From the NCBI GenBank assembly GCA_024734495.1, contig JALMQS010000030.1, positions 5,309,712-5,373,711 on the forward strand: a stretch of 64,000 nt of DNA, read 5' to 3'. Of this stretch, positions 53,481-63,894 are shown one piece after another. The first letter of the stretch is position 1; each line of letters starts with the position of its first letter. Source of the stretch: Forficula auricularia (lineage: Eukaryota; Arthropoda; Insecta; Dermaptera; Forficulidae). The position numbers and the translations under genes were made by a program. The notes under the pieces were generated by a model, which was not told the origin of the DNA, made no database searches, and saw only the letters and a list, made by a program, of their open reading frames with translations.

Positions 53481-54205
53481 GATTTGATAATGCTATAAAA
53501 AAGGTGATATATATATATTTTATATTCTTTACGAAATCTAAATTTCTCTGTATTAAAAAAAAAACGCATTTTGTAAAGCTAGAATTAAAAAATCTCTTGG
53601 CTATTTATCACATAAGATAAATAAGGCTGAAAAAGACGATCCGTTTCAAATTCCATTCGATGGGTGCATTGATCTTAAAGAATTTTCTAGACTTGTAGAC
53701 ATTGCAGTTGCTTTTGATGTGATTCCCAGAGGTCATAGGTCAGTTTCAATTCAGAGAAACGAAGAAATGGACGTGAGAATAAAAAAAAAGGAAATAGAAT
53801 TGAATTGAGGCAAACAAAGAAATAGATATGGCTGTCTTCAATATCCAAAAAGACACTAAAATAATTCAATAACTATTTTTCTTGCAATTTTTCCTGAAAA
53901 GATTAAAATATTGTTAAATAGAATAATAATTTTGTAACTCATTTATTGATAAACATATATAAATAAATAGCTTATAATATAATATAATACAACGTGTCAT
54001 TAGATAAAAATTATTTCAAAAAATTAAATAGATGTTACGAAAAGTGAGCTTTATCATTTTTATAATGACAGGTTCAAAGTTTAAATATAAATGCGTACCC
54101 TCTATTTTAAAACTTGTTAGTCGAAAATTATAAGGTCGATTTTCCCTAAGTGTTACATACTTATAGGCCCTCTTTTAAAATAATATTTTTAAAATTTATT
54201 CATTA
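53480..54205. other. unassigned stretch
   Basis: AT-rich, no gene recognised. Confidence 0.4.
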
Positions 54206-54215
54206 TTATTTACAT

Positions 54216-55570
54216 CAGGGGTGTCCAACCTTTTGGCTTACACGGGCCACATTTGAAGAAAAAAAATTTTCTCGGACCGCGGATAAAATATTATAATTCT
54301 ATTGATATTTGTTATTCAAAAAATATAGGTTATAATATAGAACTAAGAACTTTATTATTTTTACTTTACCATACAGGGTATGGTCAAGTATTGTAATCGT
54401 GCATGAAAAAAATGTTATTTTTCCTTCTTTTTTTTCGAAATATCTCAAAAACGGCTGAAACTATTTTAATTAAAAAAATTGAGCAATGGTATTTCGATCT
54501 ACAAAAAAGCCCTAATAAGTAAACATCGAAAAAATTATATTTTTTGAGATAATAATTGTTTTATCAAAATGTCTGTTAGGTTGTCTGGTTGTCTGGTTGT
54601 CTGTTAGTTAGTTAGTCTGTGCGTTACCAATTTGTTGTGGACGAGCTAGCTCAAAAACTAGTATGAATATCAAAACCAAATTTCACACGTAGTTTTGGTC
54701 CATTGAGATTAAGAGCTGATTAGAATTTGGTGCATATCGACACAAAATTAAGAGGGTGGAGGGGGGGGGGGGGGTAAAAATTAAAAATCTAGGCCATATG
54801 AGCAAACTCAACCAAATTTTGTATACATAATCAATGGACCCCCAGAAGTCTAAAAATGCAAAAACTAGCCGCTCAAAATTGGGGGTGTAGGATCAAAAAA
54901 TGAAAATATAGGCTCTTTTACCAAACTCAACCAAATTTTGTATACATAATCAGTGGGCCCACATTAATCTAAAATTGCAAAAACTAACCGCCCAAAATGG
55001 GGGGTGGGGTGTGTAGAATCAAAAAATGAAAATATAGGCTCTTCTACCAAACTCAACCAAATTTTGTATACATAATCAATGGGCCCCCAGGAGTCTAAAA
55101 ATGCAAAAACTACCCCCCCCCCCTGGCTTACATAATTATAAATAATTTTATTAAATACATATTAAATATAAGTGAGGGGCCAGGTTCTATGGTAAAGTCA
55201 AGTGGATGGCCACATCAGTACACGCCAGCTAATTTTAGCTCATAGTGAACTTCTAATTTTACTAGTTTTTAAGGAATTTGGTGTTGGTACTTGGAGTAAC
55301 ATTTTTTATCCAATAATTTCTAATTTTACTTTTCGTCAATCTTATACTTCAAAATAGCTACATACCTACGTACTTACAAAAAGTGATATAATGTATTAGT
55401 ATTTGTTTATATTTTTTCCTGGATAGATAATTAATATAAAATTCTAATAAAGAGACAATGTTCGATTTTTCTTTCAGAACTGTATCTAATTGTTGTTCTA
55501 GTGCATTCAATCAGAAAGTTTGCAAGTAGAAAATTTATTTATAATGAAAATGGAGTCAAAAATAGACTAC
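54216..55570 (+). mobile_element. hAT-1-type element, right end missing, with family X inserted
   Basis: Starts CAGGGGTGTCCAACCTTTTG at 54216 like hAT-1 and continues with GCAGGCC-like words until 54350. A family X copy (54360-55225) follows, and hAT-1-like interior resumes at about 55390-55560. The right end is removed by the foldback at 55571. Confidence 0.6.
54360..55225 (+). repeat. family X copy, most complete
   Basis: About 865 bp from ACTTTACCATACAGGGTATG to TGGATGGCCACATCAG, with three units of the roughly 105-bp minisatellite separated by G- or C-rich runs. Confidence 0.75.
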
Positions 55571-55748
55571 ATGAGTTTTTTGACGGGTTATAGTGGTGTT
55601 TCACAAAGAGAAAATAAAAATTAAAAAAAATTTTAAATTTTAATATTTCCGAAATATGTATAGAGATAAATAAAAAATTTCCAAAATATAATTTAAAATT
55701 TTTTTTTAATTTTAATTTTCTCTTTGTGAAACACCACTATAACCCGTC
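55571..55748. repeat. 178-bp foldback with half a hammerhead
   Basis: The arms share GACGGGTTATAGTGGTGTTT and CACAAAGAGAAAATAAAA in inverted orientation. The centre keeps GAAAUAUGUAUAGAG, the 3' part of the hammerhead in the 26.5 kb palindrome, but the CUGAUGA part is deleted. The right flank matches the 26.5 kb element's flank. Confidence 0.75.
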
Positions 55749-55809
55749 AAAAAACTCTGTTTAATATGTTTCACTATAAACCAACACCACTTTCCCTAAA
55801 TGTTAAAAA

Positions 55810-56500
55810 TAGACTAGATTGCTAGTTATTTCTCATGAGTTCATATTCCCGATCTGTTGTAGGCAAATTCTTTTTGTTAAAATAGTAAGCTGGTCACTCT
55901 ATAAAGGAAAATCAAGCAGAGGATAACCTCATTGATTATTTCTCCTGAAGAACAAATAAATTGTATTCTCGGAATAATTGTCTATTTTTTCCCCTGGATT
56001 CTTCTGATATTCTGATATTGATTATATTATATTATATATATATATTAATAAATAAGTATCTTGGATCAAATTATACTAGTCTATTAATTATTCCGATGAG
56101 GAATCCTGTAATAAAGTCTAATTATTGCTTTATTAAAGAGCTGCTTTGATGAACAGTCGTGCTTAGTTTGCTTACTTGTTTAAAAACTGACTGAGCTATA
56201 AGTTATCGGAAAAAAATCGGCATCTGAATTTCTCATGAATTTTTTATTTGGACGCTATTTTTATCAAGAGACATTCGATAAAATATCAAACGAATTCTTC
56301 AAATAGAAGAAATTTTCAAATGTTATGAAAATAAATAATTAAGAAATTAACTTACTAATTAAATTTTATTATTTTAAAGGGAGTAAATATTCGACAAGAA
56401 TATATAATTGTTTTTATATACTTAAAAAATTACCATTATTTGCTGAAATAACGCTAGAGTTAACATATATTCAAATTCGTCCAGAGCCCAAAAAGAGTAA
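55810..56500. other. unassigned stretch
   Basis: AT-rich, no gene recognised. Confidence 0.4.
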
Positions 56501-56504
56501 TTTT

Positions 56505-56665
56505 TACATTTAGCCCGTGGGGATGTATGGATGGATAGCTAGATGGACGTAAGTTATCTTTTTTCGTCGAAGATTGTTTCCACACCATTCAACTGTGAAA
56601 TGAAATTGAAAATATACCATTACTTTAACAAAATGAAGCGCTGATTAGTTTACTATCACTTTCAA
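56505..56665. repeat. family W internal fragment
   Basis: Matches about 38425-38570 through GGGGATGTATG, TTTTTCGTCGA and AACAAAATGAAGCGCTGATT. Confidence 0.55.
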
Positions 56666-56837
56666 CATCCTCGTTTTCGAAAAATAATAATAACCACCCC
56701 AAACTTCAAGTAAAAAGGGTGAGAAAAGTATATCGATTTGCTAAAAGCTTATCATATAGTTACTGGCTGATTCCTAGCTTATTTTTCGAATTTCGTTGTT
56801 CTGTGATTTTATGATGTTGAAATCTACTAGCAGTGAA

Positions 56838-57425
56838 CACTAGAGTTGTTCTTATTTTGGGTATTTTCGAATTTTTACCCTGACAGAGGTTCATTTGATT
56901 CGAAATAAATATAAAAAATATCCCTTATGTTTTAAGTCTCTATCTCAATTTTAACCTGTTCCGAGGAGTGATACAAATTTTCCCCAAATAATATGGAGTT
57001 TTTGGCATTGAACGATCAATGTTTTTATTCTGGCCAAAGTAATCGTTCAAAAAATTTGAAACTCTGTAGACCTTATCCTTATAATAGTACCTAGATAAAA
57101 TACTGTTATATCTTAGTGTTATTAAGTTACAGACTCCAAAATTATAATAGCTAAAAATCTGTAAAAATTCTGGGAGATAGCTACTATTATAAGGTTAAAG
57201 TCTACAGAGCTTCAAATTTTTTGAACCATTACTTTGACTGGAATAAAAAATTGATCGTTCAATGCCAAAACCCCATGTATTTAGTTAGAAACTTGCATCG
57301 CTGTGAGGCACAGCTTAAAATTGAGATAGAGACTTAAAACTTGAGGGATTTTTTTTTTTGTTCGACCCATATGACCTCTGTCAGAGTAAAAATTCGAAAA
57401 TAGCCAAAATAAGGACCACCCTAGT
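56838..57425. mobile_element. 590-bp foldback element
   Basis: The arms (about 56838-57130 and 57135-57425) are inverted copies, with ends CACTAGAGTTG and, inverted, CACTAGGGTGG, then TTATTTTGG and ATTTTCGAATTTTTAC words. They share AAGTCTCTATCTCAATTTTA, TTGATCGTTCAATGCCAAA-type words and AACTCTGTAGAC. No coding sequence. The superfamily is unclear. Confidence 0.75.
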
Positions 57426-57489
57426 GGATACATCGAGTTTTGGCTCAGACGCCGACAAAGTCCGTTTTAATTTTCTAAACCATATCTTA

Positions 57490-58055
57490 AGGCCGGTTCA
57501 GACGGAGCTTTTTCTCTTACTTGTTCGCTACTTGTTCGAGTAACTGTACATTTGGAGGCATGGAGGGGGGTCGAATTGACGTCACTCCGGACTGTCTCAA
57601 TACCATGCTTGCTTGATTCAAAAGATAGACCATGTTCTAAAAAAAAGTTAAGCTACTCAAAGTTGGCAGTGGCCAGCCAATCGGGAAGCATTATTTTATC
57701 ACATGGGTGACATCAGCTGACATCACAGAACGGCTGATATTTTGTTTCTCAATGTTCAACTTTTTACTGCAATGAATAAAGAGAATATGCCTTCCAAATT
57801 CCGAAATTGGACTCAAAAACAAATTGAAATATTAATTGCTGCCTTTAGAGATGAGCAGTGTTTATATGCATACATTCATTGTCTGGGCTGACACTTGCGC
57901 GTCTAACCTAGCCGGCCAGCTTGAATTAATTTCTGAAAAAGCCTCGTGTGAACCCAAAAGGCGAAAAATCAGCCTGACTGAACTAGCTTCAAATTGCAAG
58001 TAGGGCGAACAGTGAGGTGCAAGTAGCAGAAAAAGCCCCGTGTGAACTGGCCTTT
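57490..58055. mobile_element. PIF/Harbinger-like element fragment
   Basis: Inverted ends read GGCCGGTTCAGACGGAGCTT and, inverted, GGCCAGTTCACACGGGGCTT, followed by CTACTTGTTCGC-type words. The left neighbour TTAA and the right neighbour TTTA suggest a short AT-rich target duplication, as in Harbinger. It carries a Myb/MADF-like mini ORF. Confidence 0.6.
57772..57891 (+). pseudogene. MADF/Myb-like N-terminal fragment of the Harbinger-like element
   Basis: A 39-codon frame: NWTQKQIEILIAAFRDEQCL resembles the first helix pair of a MADF or Myb/SANT DNA-binding domain. PIF/Harbinger elements usually encode such a protein beside their transposase. The rest of the domain is absent. Confidence 0.5.
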
Positions 58056-58099
58056 ATCTAATACTATCACTTAAGTTGTTCGAGTGAAAATTAACTTTT

Positions 58100-58435
58100 A
58101 TATTAGTTGAATAAAAGATTTCACTGTCGATGGTAACAGAATTGTTTTTATTTTAGGTTAAAAATAAAATAAAATGAGAGTCTTCTGTTTTTTAAATAAA
58201 ATAATTTTTAATTATTTCTAGAGACTATAGTTTCGAAGGCATTGCCTTCATCACCAGTCTATCACAAATATTTCAAATTAGTTACAAATCAAGATTTATA
58301 CATAGAAAATTTTGAAAAATATATAATGTCAGGCCTTCGAAACTATAGTCTCTAGAAATAATTAAAAATTATTTTATTTAAAAAACAGAAGACTCTCTCA
58401 TTTTATTTTATTTTTAACTTTTATACTTTTGGAGA
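58100..58435. repeat. Penelope-type foldback with a damaged hammerhead
   Basis: The arms share GAGAGTCTTCTGTTTTTTAA and AATAATTTTTAATTATTTCT in inverted orientation. The left arm carries the motif at 58223. The right arm keeps only GAAACUAUAGUC. Related to 18.9 and 31.7 kb. Confidence 0.7.
58223..58257 (-). ncRNA. degenerate hammerhead-like motif, GAAGGC family
   Basis: The minus strand has CUGGUGA for CUGAUGA, stem II GAAGGC/GCCUUC and GAAACUAUAGUC. One core base is changed (A to G). Otherwise identical to 18968. Confidence 0.5.
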
Positions 58436-58439
58436 TAGA

Positions 58440-59275
58440 AGAGTTAAAAAATTGTATCTTCTGAAAGTAAAAGTAATATTTTAGCTTTCATGTTTCTTTC
58501 GTTATGTAAGTGAAATTAAAAATGTATATAATTAAGTAATGGAGAGGGATTCAGCCAATGGGTAGCCTCTGCTAAATAAAAATGTATATATAAATATGTA
58601 TCTTTGTCTTAAACAAATATTCAAAGAGTTCTTGAAATTTCGATGAAACGATTGTTAGAAAGAAGAATAATTATAAAATAAATTAATTATTAATGATGAA
58701 TCGAAAACAAAATAGTCCAGTCATTAATTAGATTATAGGTATTAGTATGGAGAATTGTTTTCCCTTTGAATATGAGATAATGTTTTATATAAATTTCTAG
58801 ATCTTCAATTTTAAGTCTAATTTTAATAATTTTCTTGATTATTATAATCAGATTATACCAGAATCAATCAACCAAAGGATTTTGTTCTATATTCTCCGTA
58901 GAAAATTTACTTTTTGAAACACGTTCTTTCTACAAAGGATGCGGACAAACAATTGACATTAGTTTTCCATTTGAGATCAAGGGGATTTCAGAGGTTGAGC
59001 AGTGGGCAGATGAGACTACTAAAGATTTTTCTTTTGTCCCTGGCTTTTAAATTTATTTTCTATTTCAGCGGAATACTTAAATATTTCAAGTTTTGTTGTG
59101 TATTTGGAAATCATATTTTATTCTCCGATTACGGTGTTATTTTCTTATAAATAATGACTTCAATTTTGTCTTTATTATTTTTTAGATTCCACAAATCGAT
59201 TATTGATTTTAAGTCTCCTTTCGACCGAAATATTCTATATACTTATGAAAATAGAAGAGTGGAGTGTCATTTTCT
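58440..59275. other. unassigned stretch
   Basis: AT-rich, no gene or named repeat. Two overlapping open frames of 71 and 78 codons at 58835-59150 lack domains. Confidence 0.35.
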
Positions 59276-59277
59276 TA

Positions 59278-59385
59278 TACAGTGGGTGGCCAAAATATAC
59301 TCAAATGATTTTTATCAAGTAAATTTATTTTATATCCAATCTTTTCAAAAAATCTAATAGTAATCTAGTCTAATAACCCTTTTAA
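59278..59385 (+). mobile_element. Tc1-like left-end fragment
   Basis: Matches 60314-60420 through ACAGTGGGTGGCCAAA, TACTCAAATGATTTTTATCA and AATAACCCTTTT, then stops. Confidence 0.7.
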
Positions 59386-59399
59386 AAATAGATAACGCC

Positions 59400-59830
59400 A
59401 TTAAAAATAGAAGAAAAAGTAAAAACTTTTTCAATACTCTAGGTACGCTTGCTTGTTAGAGCCGCAATAAGTAATTTCTTTTGTACATTGTTGTCTGAAT
59501 TTTAATGAAGTTTAATTGAATATTCTCTCTCAATATAACGAGTATCGTTTTGATCCGAGTGCAAAAGGCCATTCCTAGAATAATAGAAATTAATCTCTAA
59601 TAGTCTGAAACAGGTCTCAACTTGTATTTCGCATTCTTGTAATGCATGCCTTCTTAGCTTTAAAGAAAGAGAGATCATTCTATCCGTGCTCTTTGTAGTT
59701 ATTTTTATCGATCAGATTCTAATGAAAGAATCGCTCACCCGCACATTAAATAATAAAAAAGTGAAAACTTTCTCAAGGCTCGGTACACTAGAGCTGCCCT
59801 AGTAATTATTATTAAATTTGAATAAAAAAA
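59400..59830. repeat. dispersed 350-bp repeat, copy 4
   Basis: The longest copy, from AAAAGTAAAAACTTTTTCAA through AGGCCATTCCTAGAATAAT to AAAGTGAAAACTTTCTCAAG. Start and end resemble each other. Confidence 0.65.
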
Positions 59831-59834
59831 ATTG

Positions 59835-60310
59835 CTATACTAAATCTCAATAGTAGGTATAATTCAAATAAAGTAAAAAAAAATTCTGCCTTTTAAACCA
59901 GATATTCCAAAATCTAATCAGCACTTTGTATTGATACTAGTACAAATGAACTCTTTGAATTTCCGTTCTTGTGCTATCGTGGGTATTGGAATTCAGACAC
60001 AGAAAGAGAAAAAAAATCTTAATTGAAAATTATTTTTTTCCGCGTTTCAGACTTTTTAAAGCGCAATGAGCAAATATTTATTTTTATGCATGATTTAATA
60101 CTATGGCCGCCCGGGAGGAGAGTAATCTTTAACCTGAGTTCATGCTAGTGATAAAAATATGTATTAATAGTTTAGCTGGGGCCTGGTTCCATAGAAATAG
60201 TGTAAATTTTTTAAATATAATGTAAATTTTCTTTTAAGTTAATATGTATATTTTTATTACAAATCAAATAATATATTTATGTACACAAGAGCCAAATTAG
60301 GTAATAAATA
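59835..60310. other. unassigned stretch
   Basis: No gene or repeat recognised. Confidence 0.4.
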
Positions 60311-60315
60311 TAATA

Positions 60316-60836
60316 CAGCGGGTGGCCAAATTGTTATACTCAAATGATTTTTATCAAGTAAGTTTATTTTAACCAAACTTTTCAAAAAACTTAGTAGTAA
60401 TCTATCAAATAACCCTTTTGGAATGGCCTGACAACGTGGCAACACGCCAGACCTCAACCCGATCGAAAATGTATGGGCGGTCCTAAAAAAATAATTACTA
60501 ACAAAAGAGACTTGATATTAAATATTATAGCATGGCACAATACGCCTGCACTCCAAGAACTAGACAAAAAATGCATTGCCAGCATATGTCGCAGCGCATA
60601 CAAAATGTGTTTGCTCGAAAGGGAGGATTCATTAAATATTGAAATTGTATTTGGAATTGCATTTGTATTATTGAATTTCTATTATACTAAGCTAATAATC
60701 CTATAAAGATAACAATTGAAACGATATTATGAGTTTAATATAAGCTAAATCCTTAAAAAAGTATGAAAGATATAATTTTTCAAATGAGTATCATAAGTTG
60801 GCCTTCAAATGAGTATCATAATTTGGCCACCCATTG
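60316..60836 (+). mobile_element. Tc1-like element, internally deleted
   Basis: The terminal inverted repeats read CAGCGGGTGGCCAAAT and, inverted, CAATGGGTGGCCAAAT, flanked by TA (60314-60315 and 60837-60838). At 521 bp the element is about a third of a Tc1-like transposon. The right terminal repeat has a tandem duplication of a roughly 25-bp piece (CAAATGAGTATCATAA). Confidence 0.8.
60412..60640 (+). pseudogene. Tc1-like transposase C-terminal relic
   Basis: The frame shows NTPDLNPIENVWAVLKK, with the catalytic-region motif (P-D-L-N-P-I-E-N) of Tc1-type DDE transposases, then the C-terminal tail AYKMCLLER. Upstream catalytic residues are missing, and a stop lies within the linker before LLTKET. 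Confidence 0.75.
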
Positions 60837-60839
60837 TAG

Positions 60840-61790
60840 TATAGGGCAAGATGAGAAAACTTAGGGTAAGTTCTCATTGATCCTGAAAATTTTATTTCGT
60901 GTTTTCAAAGTAATTTTACGTTTTCAGATCAAGTGATATTTCGAATTTGGAAGTTTCTATTCTATAATTTCACCTTTGCTCTACTCTTGAATTCAAATGC
61001 AATGTTATTTTGAGAAAAATTTAATTAAAAAATTTTTACAACATGAATTATCATCAAAGGGAGAAAACTAGCTGCGCTCGTTATGGAAACTTTCATACAA
61101 AGCCCTAAACAATTTTTCAGATGAATATCATAAAATTTTTCTCTGTCAAAATGAAAAAACATTAACGTTGTTTACTAACGATGCTCATACGTAAATTGAC
61201 TATGTTATGTTGTAATTTTTTGTGAGATTCTTTTTATTACTATAGCATATATGAACATCGATAATTTAGTAGATAAATTTTATGTGTCCCATAAACTAAG
61301 ACGGTACGTGAAAGGTTAACTAGTTATATAAAATAAGATTTAATTGGATCAGTGTTCCTTTCTAATAATAAGTTTAAAGCTTATTTTCCAAAAAATTAAT
61401 TATGTATTACACTAAGGGAATGTAGTGTGGGTTTATAGTCATCATTCAATTAAATTTAAAGGATTGTTGTGGAATTTTACAGAGAAACAGTGAAAACCAA
61501 TAAAAACATTTAGTTTAATTAATTTTGTAAATAGATTAGAAATCCACTGCTAGTCAATGGTAGCCAACACCCAAATAATCAAGAAAAAAAATCCACTAAA
61601 TATTAACTTCTCACGCGAAAAGAATAATATTCAAAATAGTATGTTTATTAAATTTCCACCGATAGAGAGTAGAGATTTTAAGAATATGTAATTAAATAAA
61701 CTCATAAATTGAATATGGAGGAAAGACGATTTTAAAACATTTGGTGTGTTCACCACACAACTTTCACATTTTCATTTATTTGAAGTCATC
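60840..61790. other. unassigned stretch
   Basis: AT-rich, no gene recognised. Confidence 0.4.
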
Positions 61791-61799
61791 GCTACACTA

Positions 61800-62700
61800 C
61801 TAATTTACACCCCTTCCTTTATTTCGTTTTTTTTGATTTTCTCAAAAACGGCTGTAACGATTTTTTTAAAAATTAATGTATTTATCAAATGTTTTGAACT
61901 TGATAAATAAACTAATTTTTAAAAAAAATCGTTGGAGCCGTTTTTGAGAAAATCAAAAGAAACAAAAAAATCTTTCATGTAAATGTCCACTTCCGGTCTT
62001 CCGATTTCAACCAAAAGCTTGATGTATTCCTTCTAGCCTATTTCAAGCTTAAGTTTCGAATTTCGTATATCTGAGACTTATGGTTTCGAAACGCAAGGGG
62101 GGTACATTCTTATGTACGTAAACATCAACTTCCGGTTTTTCTATTTTAGGCAAAATCTTGTTGTACATCTTGTAGCCTCTAGATAGCCTAAGTTTCAAAT
62201 TTCAAGGCTCTGCGACTTTCGAAGAAGAGATATGAACGATTAAAATATTTATTTTATGACACTCCTAATTTACAACCCTTTCCTTTTTTACAATCAGATT
62301 AAAAATTTGACACAACTATTAACTCATGACACTTGATAAATACACTAATTTTTAAAAAAATCGTTAGAGCCGTTTTTGAGAAAATAAAAAAAAAAACGAA
62401 AAATCTTTCATGTAAATGTCCACTTCCGGTCTTCCAATTTCAATTGACTGTGTTTATTGCGCCACGCAGAGGGGGGCAGCCCTTTACAAGAAAAAGAAAA
62501 GGTTTACATTATATATACAAAAAACGCCAGCCGTCAAAAAATTATTCCAGATGTTGTGGCTTACATCCACTAAAGTTAAATGGGCGGTCTTAAACAAATA
62601 GCTTGATGTACTCCTTCTAGCCTATATCAAGCTTAAGTTTCGAATTTCCTATCTCTGAGACTTATGGTTGCGAAACGCAGGGGGGTGCATACATACGTAC
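61800..62700. repeat. dispersed repeat with an internal duplication and insertion
   Basis: An inverted pair built on TTCTCAAAAACGGCTGTAAC is at about 61840-61875 and 61925-61965. The block TCATGTAAATGTCCACTTCC then GCTTGATGTA...CTTCTAGCCTA occurs at about 61976-62050 and again at 62408-62625. The second copy is interrupted at 62448-62600. Confidence 0.55.
62448..62600 (-). mobile_element. short retroposon insertion
   Basis: Inserted in the second repeat unit between CAATTTCAA and TAGCTTGATG, compared with the uninterrupted first unit near 62000. The minus strand ends with GGCGCAATAAACACAGTCA, a LINE/SINE-like 3' end. Related to 51613. Confidence 0.5.
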
Positions 62701-62709
62701 ATATGCACT

Positions 62710-63060
62710 GACCAATTGATTTTTGGCCCCTTTTTGGCCCCTGGGGACCCCAATTTTTGGTTTGATGTCCTAAATCCGGTTTACAACTATTAAGGTCATC
62801 AATTCCTTCCATCTAGAAGTTACAAAATGAAATTAACTTTTTCATCTCTGAGATACAAGCTCTCAAAGAGCCAGGACCCAGACTGGCCATCGCAATACTC
62901 TCCCATTATATTCTATAGAATATAAATCGGAAAGTAAAAAGCTACAGATTCTGCGTTATTCAATTCCAAATTCCGATGGTTATTACTAGGTTCTGATCCA
63001 GTGAAAACCAGAAAATTTTTGGAGCTCTGTGATACACAAATTATTTCTAAGGAAGTTACT
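62710..63060. other. unassigned stretch
   Basis: No gene recognised. Confidence 0.35.
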
Positions 63061-63064
63061 ACTT

Positions 63065-63290
63065 TGTGTTTGAAATATTGAGAGTTAGAAGATTCCCTTA
63101 ATTTTCCATCACAAGAATGTCTCTCAGAAGAAGAAACTTCCTTTAGAATACATACTCAAATAATTAATCACCAGGTACAGGTACGTTTACCTCTACGTCC
63201 AGACCGTATTCCATTGGGAAATTCCGAGTCTAAAGTGTCACTCTCTTCCATGCTTTAGAAAAGAATCCACCTAAAGTATGTCGAGACTAT
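63065..63290 (+). pseudogene. BEL/Pao retrotransposon pol relic
   Basis: The frame shows ELEDSLNFPSQECLSEEE, then VQVRLPLRPDRIPLGNSESK, and (after a stop) a KYVETMNQYLNN stretch. This order (W/Y-ELE..., LP, LGNS, then the linker before the RT) is that of the region just upstream of the BEL/Pao reverse transcriptase. The RT itself is absent and a stop interrupts the frame. Confidence 0.65.
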
Positions 63291-63479
63291 GAATCAATAC
63301 CTAAATAATATAAAAATATTTAGAACCAGTTCCATCTTCAAAATTAAATTTTTAAAGCCCTTTTGTACTATTTATGTGAAAAGGGATTTTCATTAATATT
63401 ATATTTGAAAAACAAAGATAGGTACTTAGGTACTTAGGCGACCCGTTCCTCAGTGCGACGGTTCTCGGTGCACGCAGGT

Positions 63480-63830
63480 CCCAACTGGCACGTCATTCTT
63501 CCTTGTTCTTGTCGACCAGTGAATTTGGAGCCGATCATTTTCTCTTATCGAATTTTTAAATAATAGGGAATCACCCCAACGGATTAGAGGTCTTCCTATA
63601 GGTCTTTTGATATTTTGTGGTGTCCACTCTTGTAATTTCTTGCTCTATCTGTCGTCATTGCTCCTCCTCATTAGGTGGGCTACCCAGTTGTGTTTACGTT
63701 CATTGGCATTTAGAAGAGCATCTTTGACCTTCGACATGTTTCGGATGTCGTTGTTGTGGAAGCCAAGCCCTGTAATCTTTTCCTCTCTTTGTGATCCCCC
63801 AGCCTTCTCTCTAGTGTTGCCTGATTGGTT
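63480..63830 (-). pseudogene. LINE C-terminal relic
   Basis: The minus strand encodes MSKVKDALLNANERKHNWVA and then, after a stop, EWTPQNIKRPIGRPLIRWGD. The spacing of NWVAH, W.P and GRP..RW is that of the C-terminus of RTE-like LINEs. The frame is broken by at least two stops. Confidence 0.7.
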
Positions 63831-63894
63831 TTTATTTTATTTTCATGTAATAATAAAACTTGAACAAGATGCGAGGTAGGTTTCACAAAAAAAG

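Noticed and set aside
58835..59150. Two overlapping 70-80-codon frames
   Set aside because: They overlap each other in different frames with no domain; lengths expected by chance in 64 kb.
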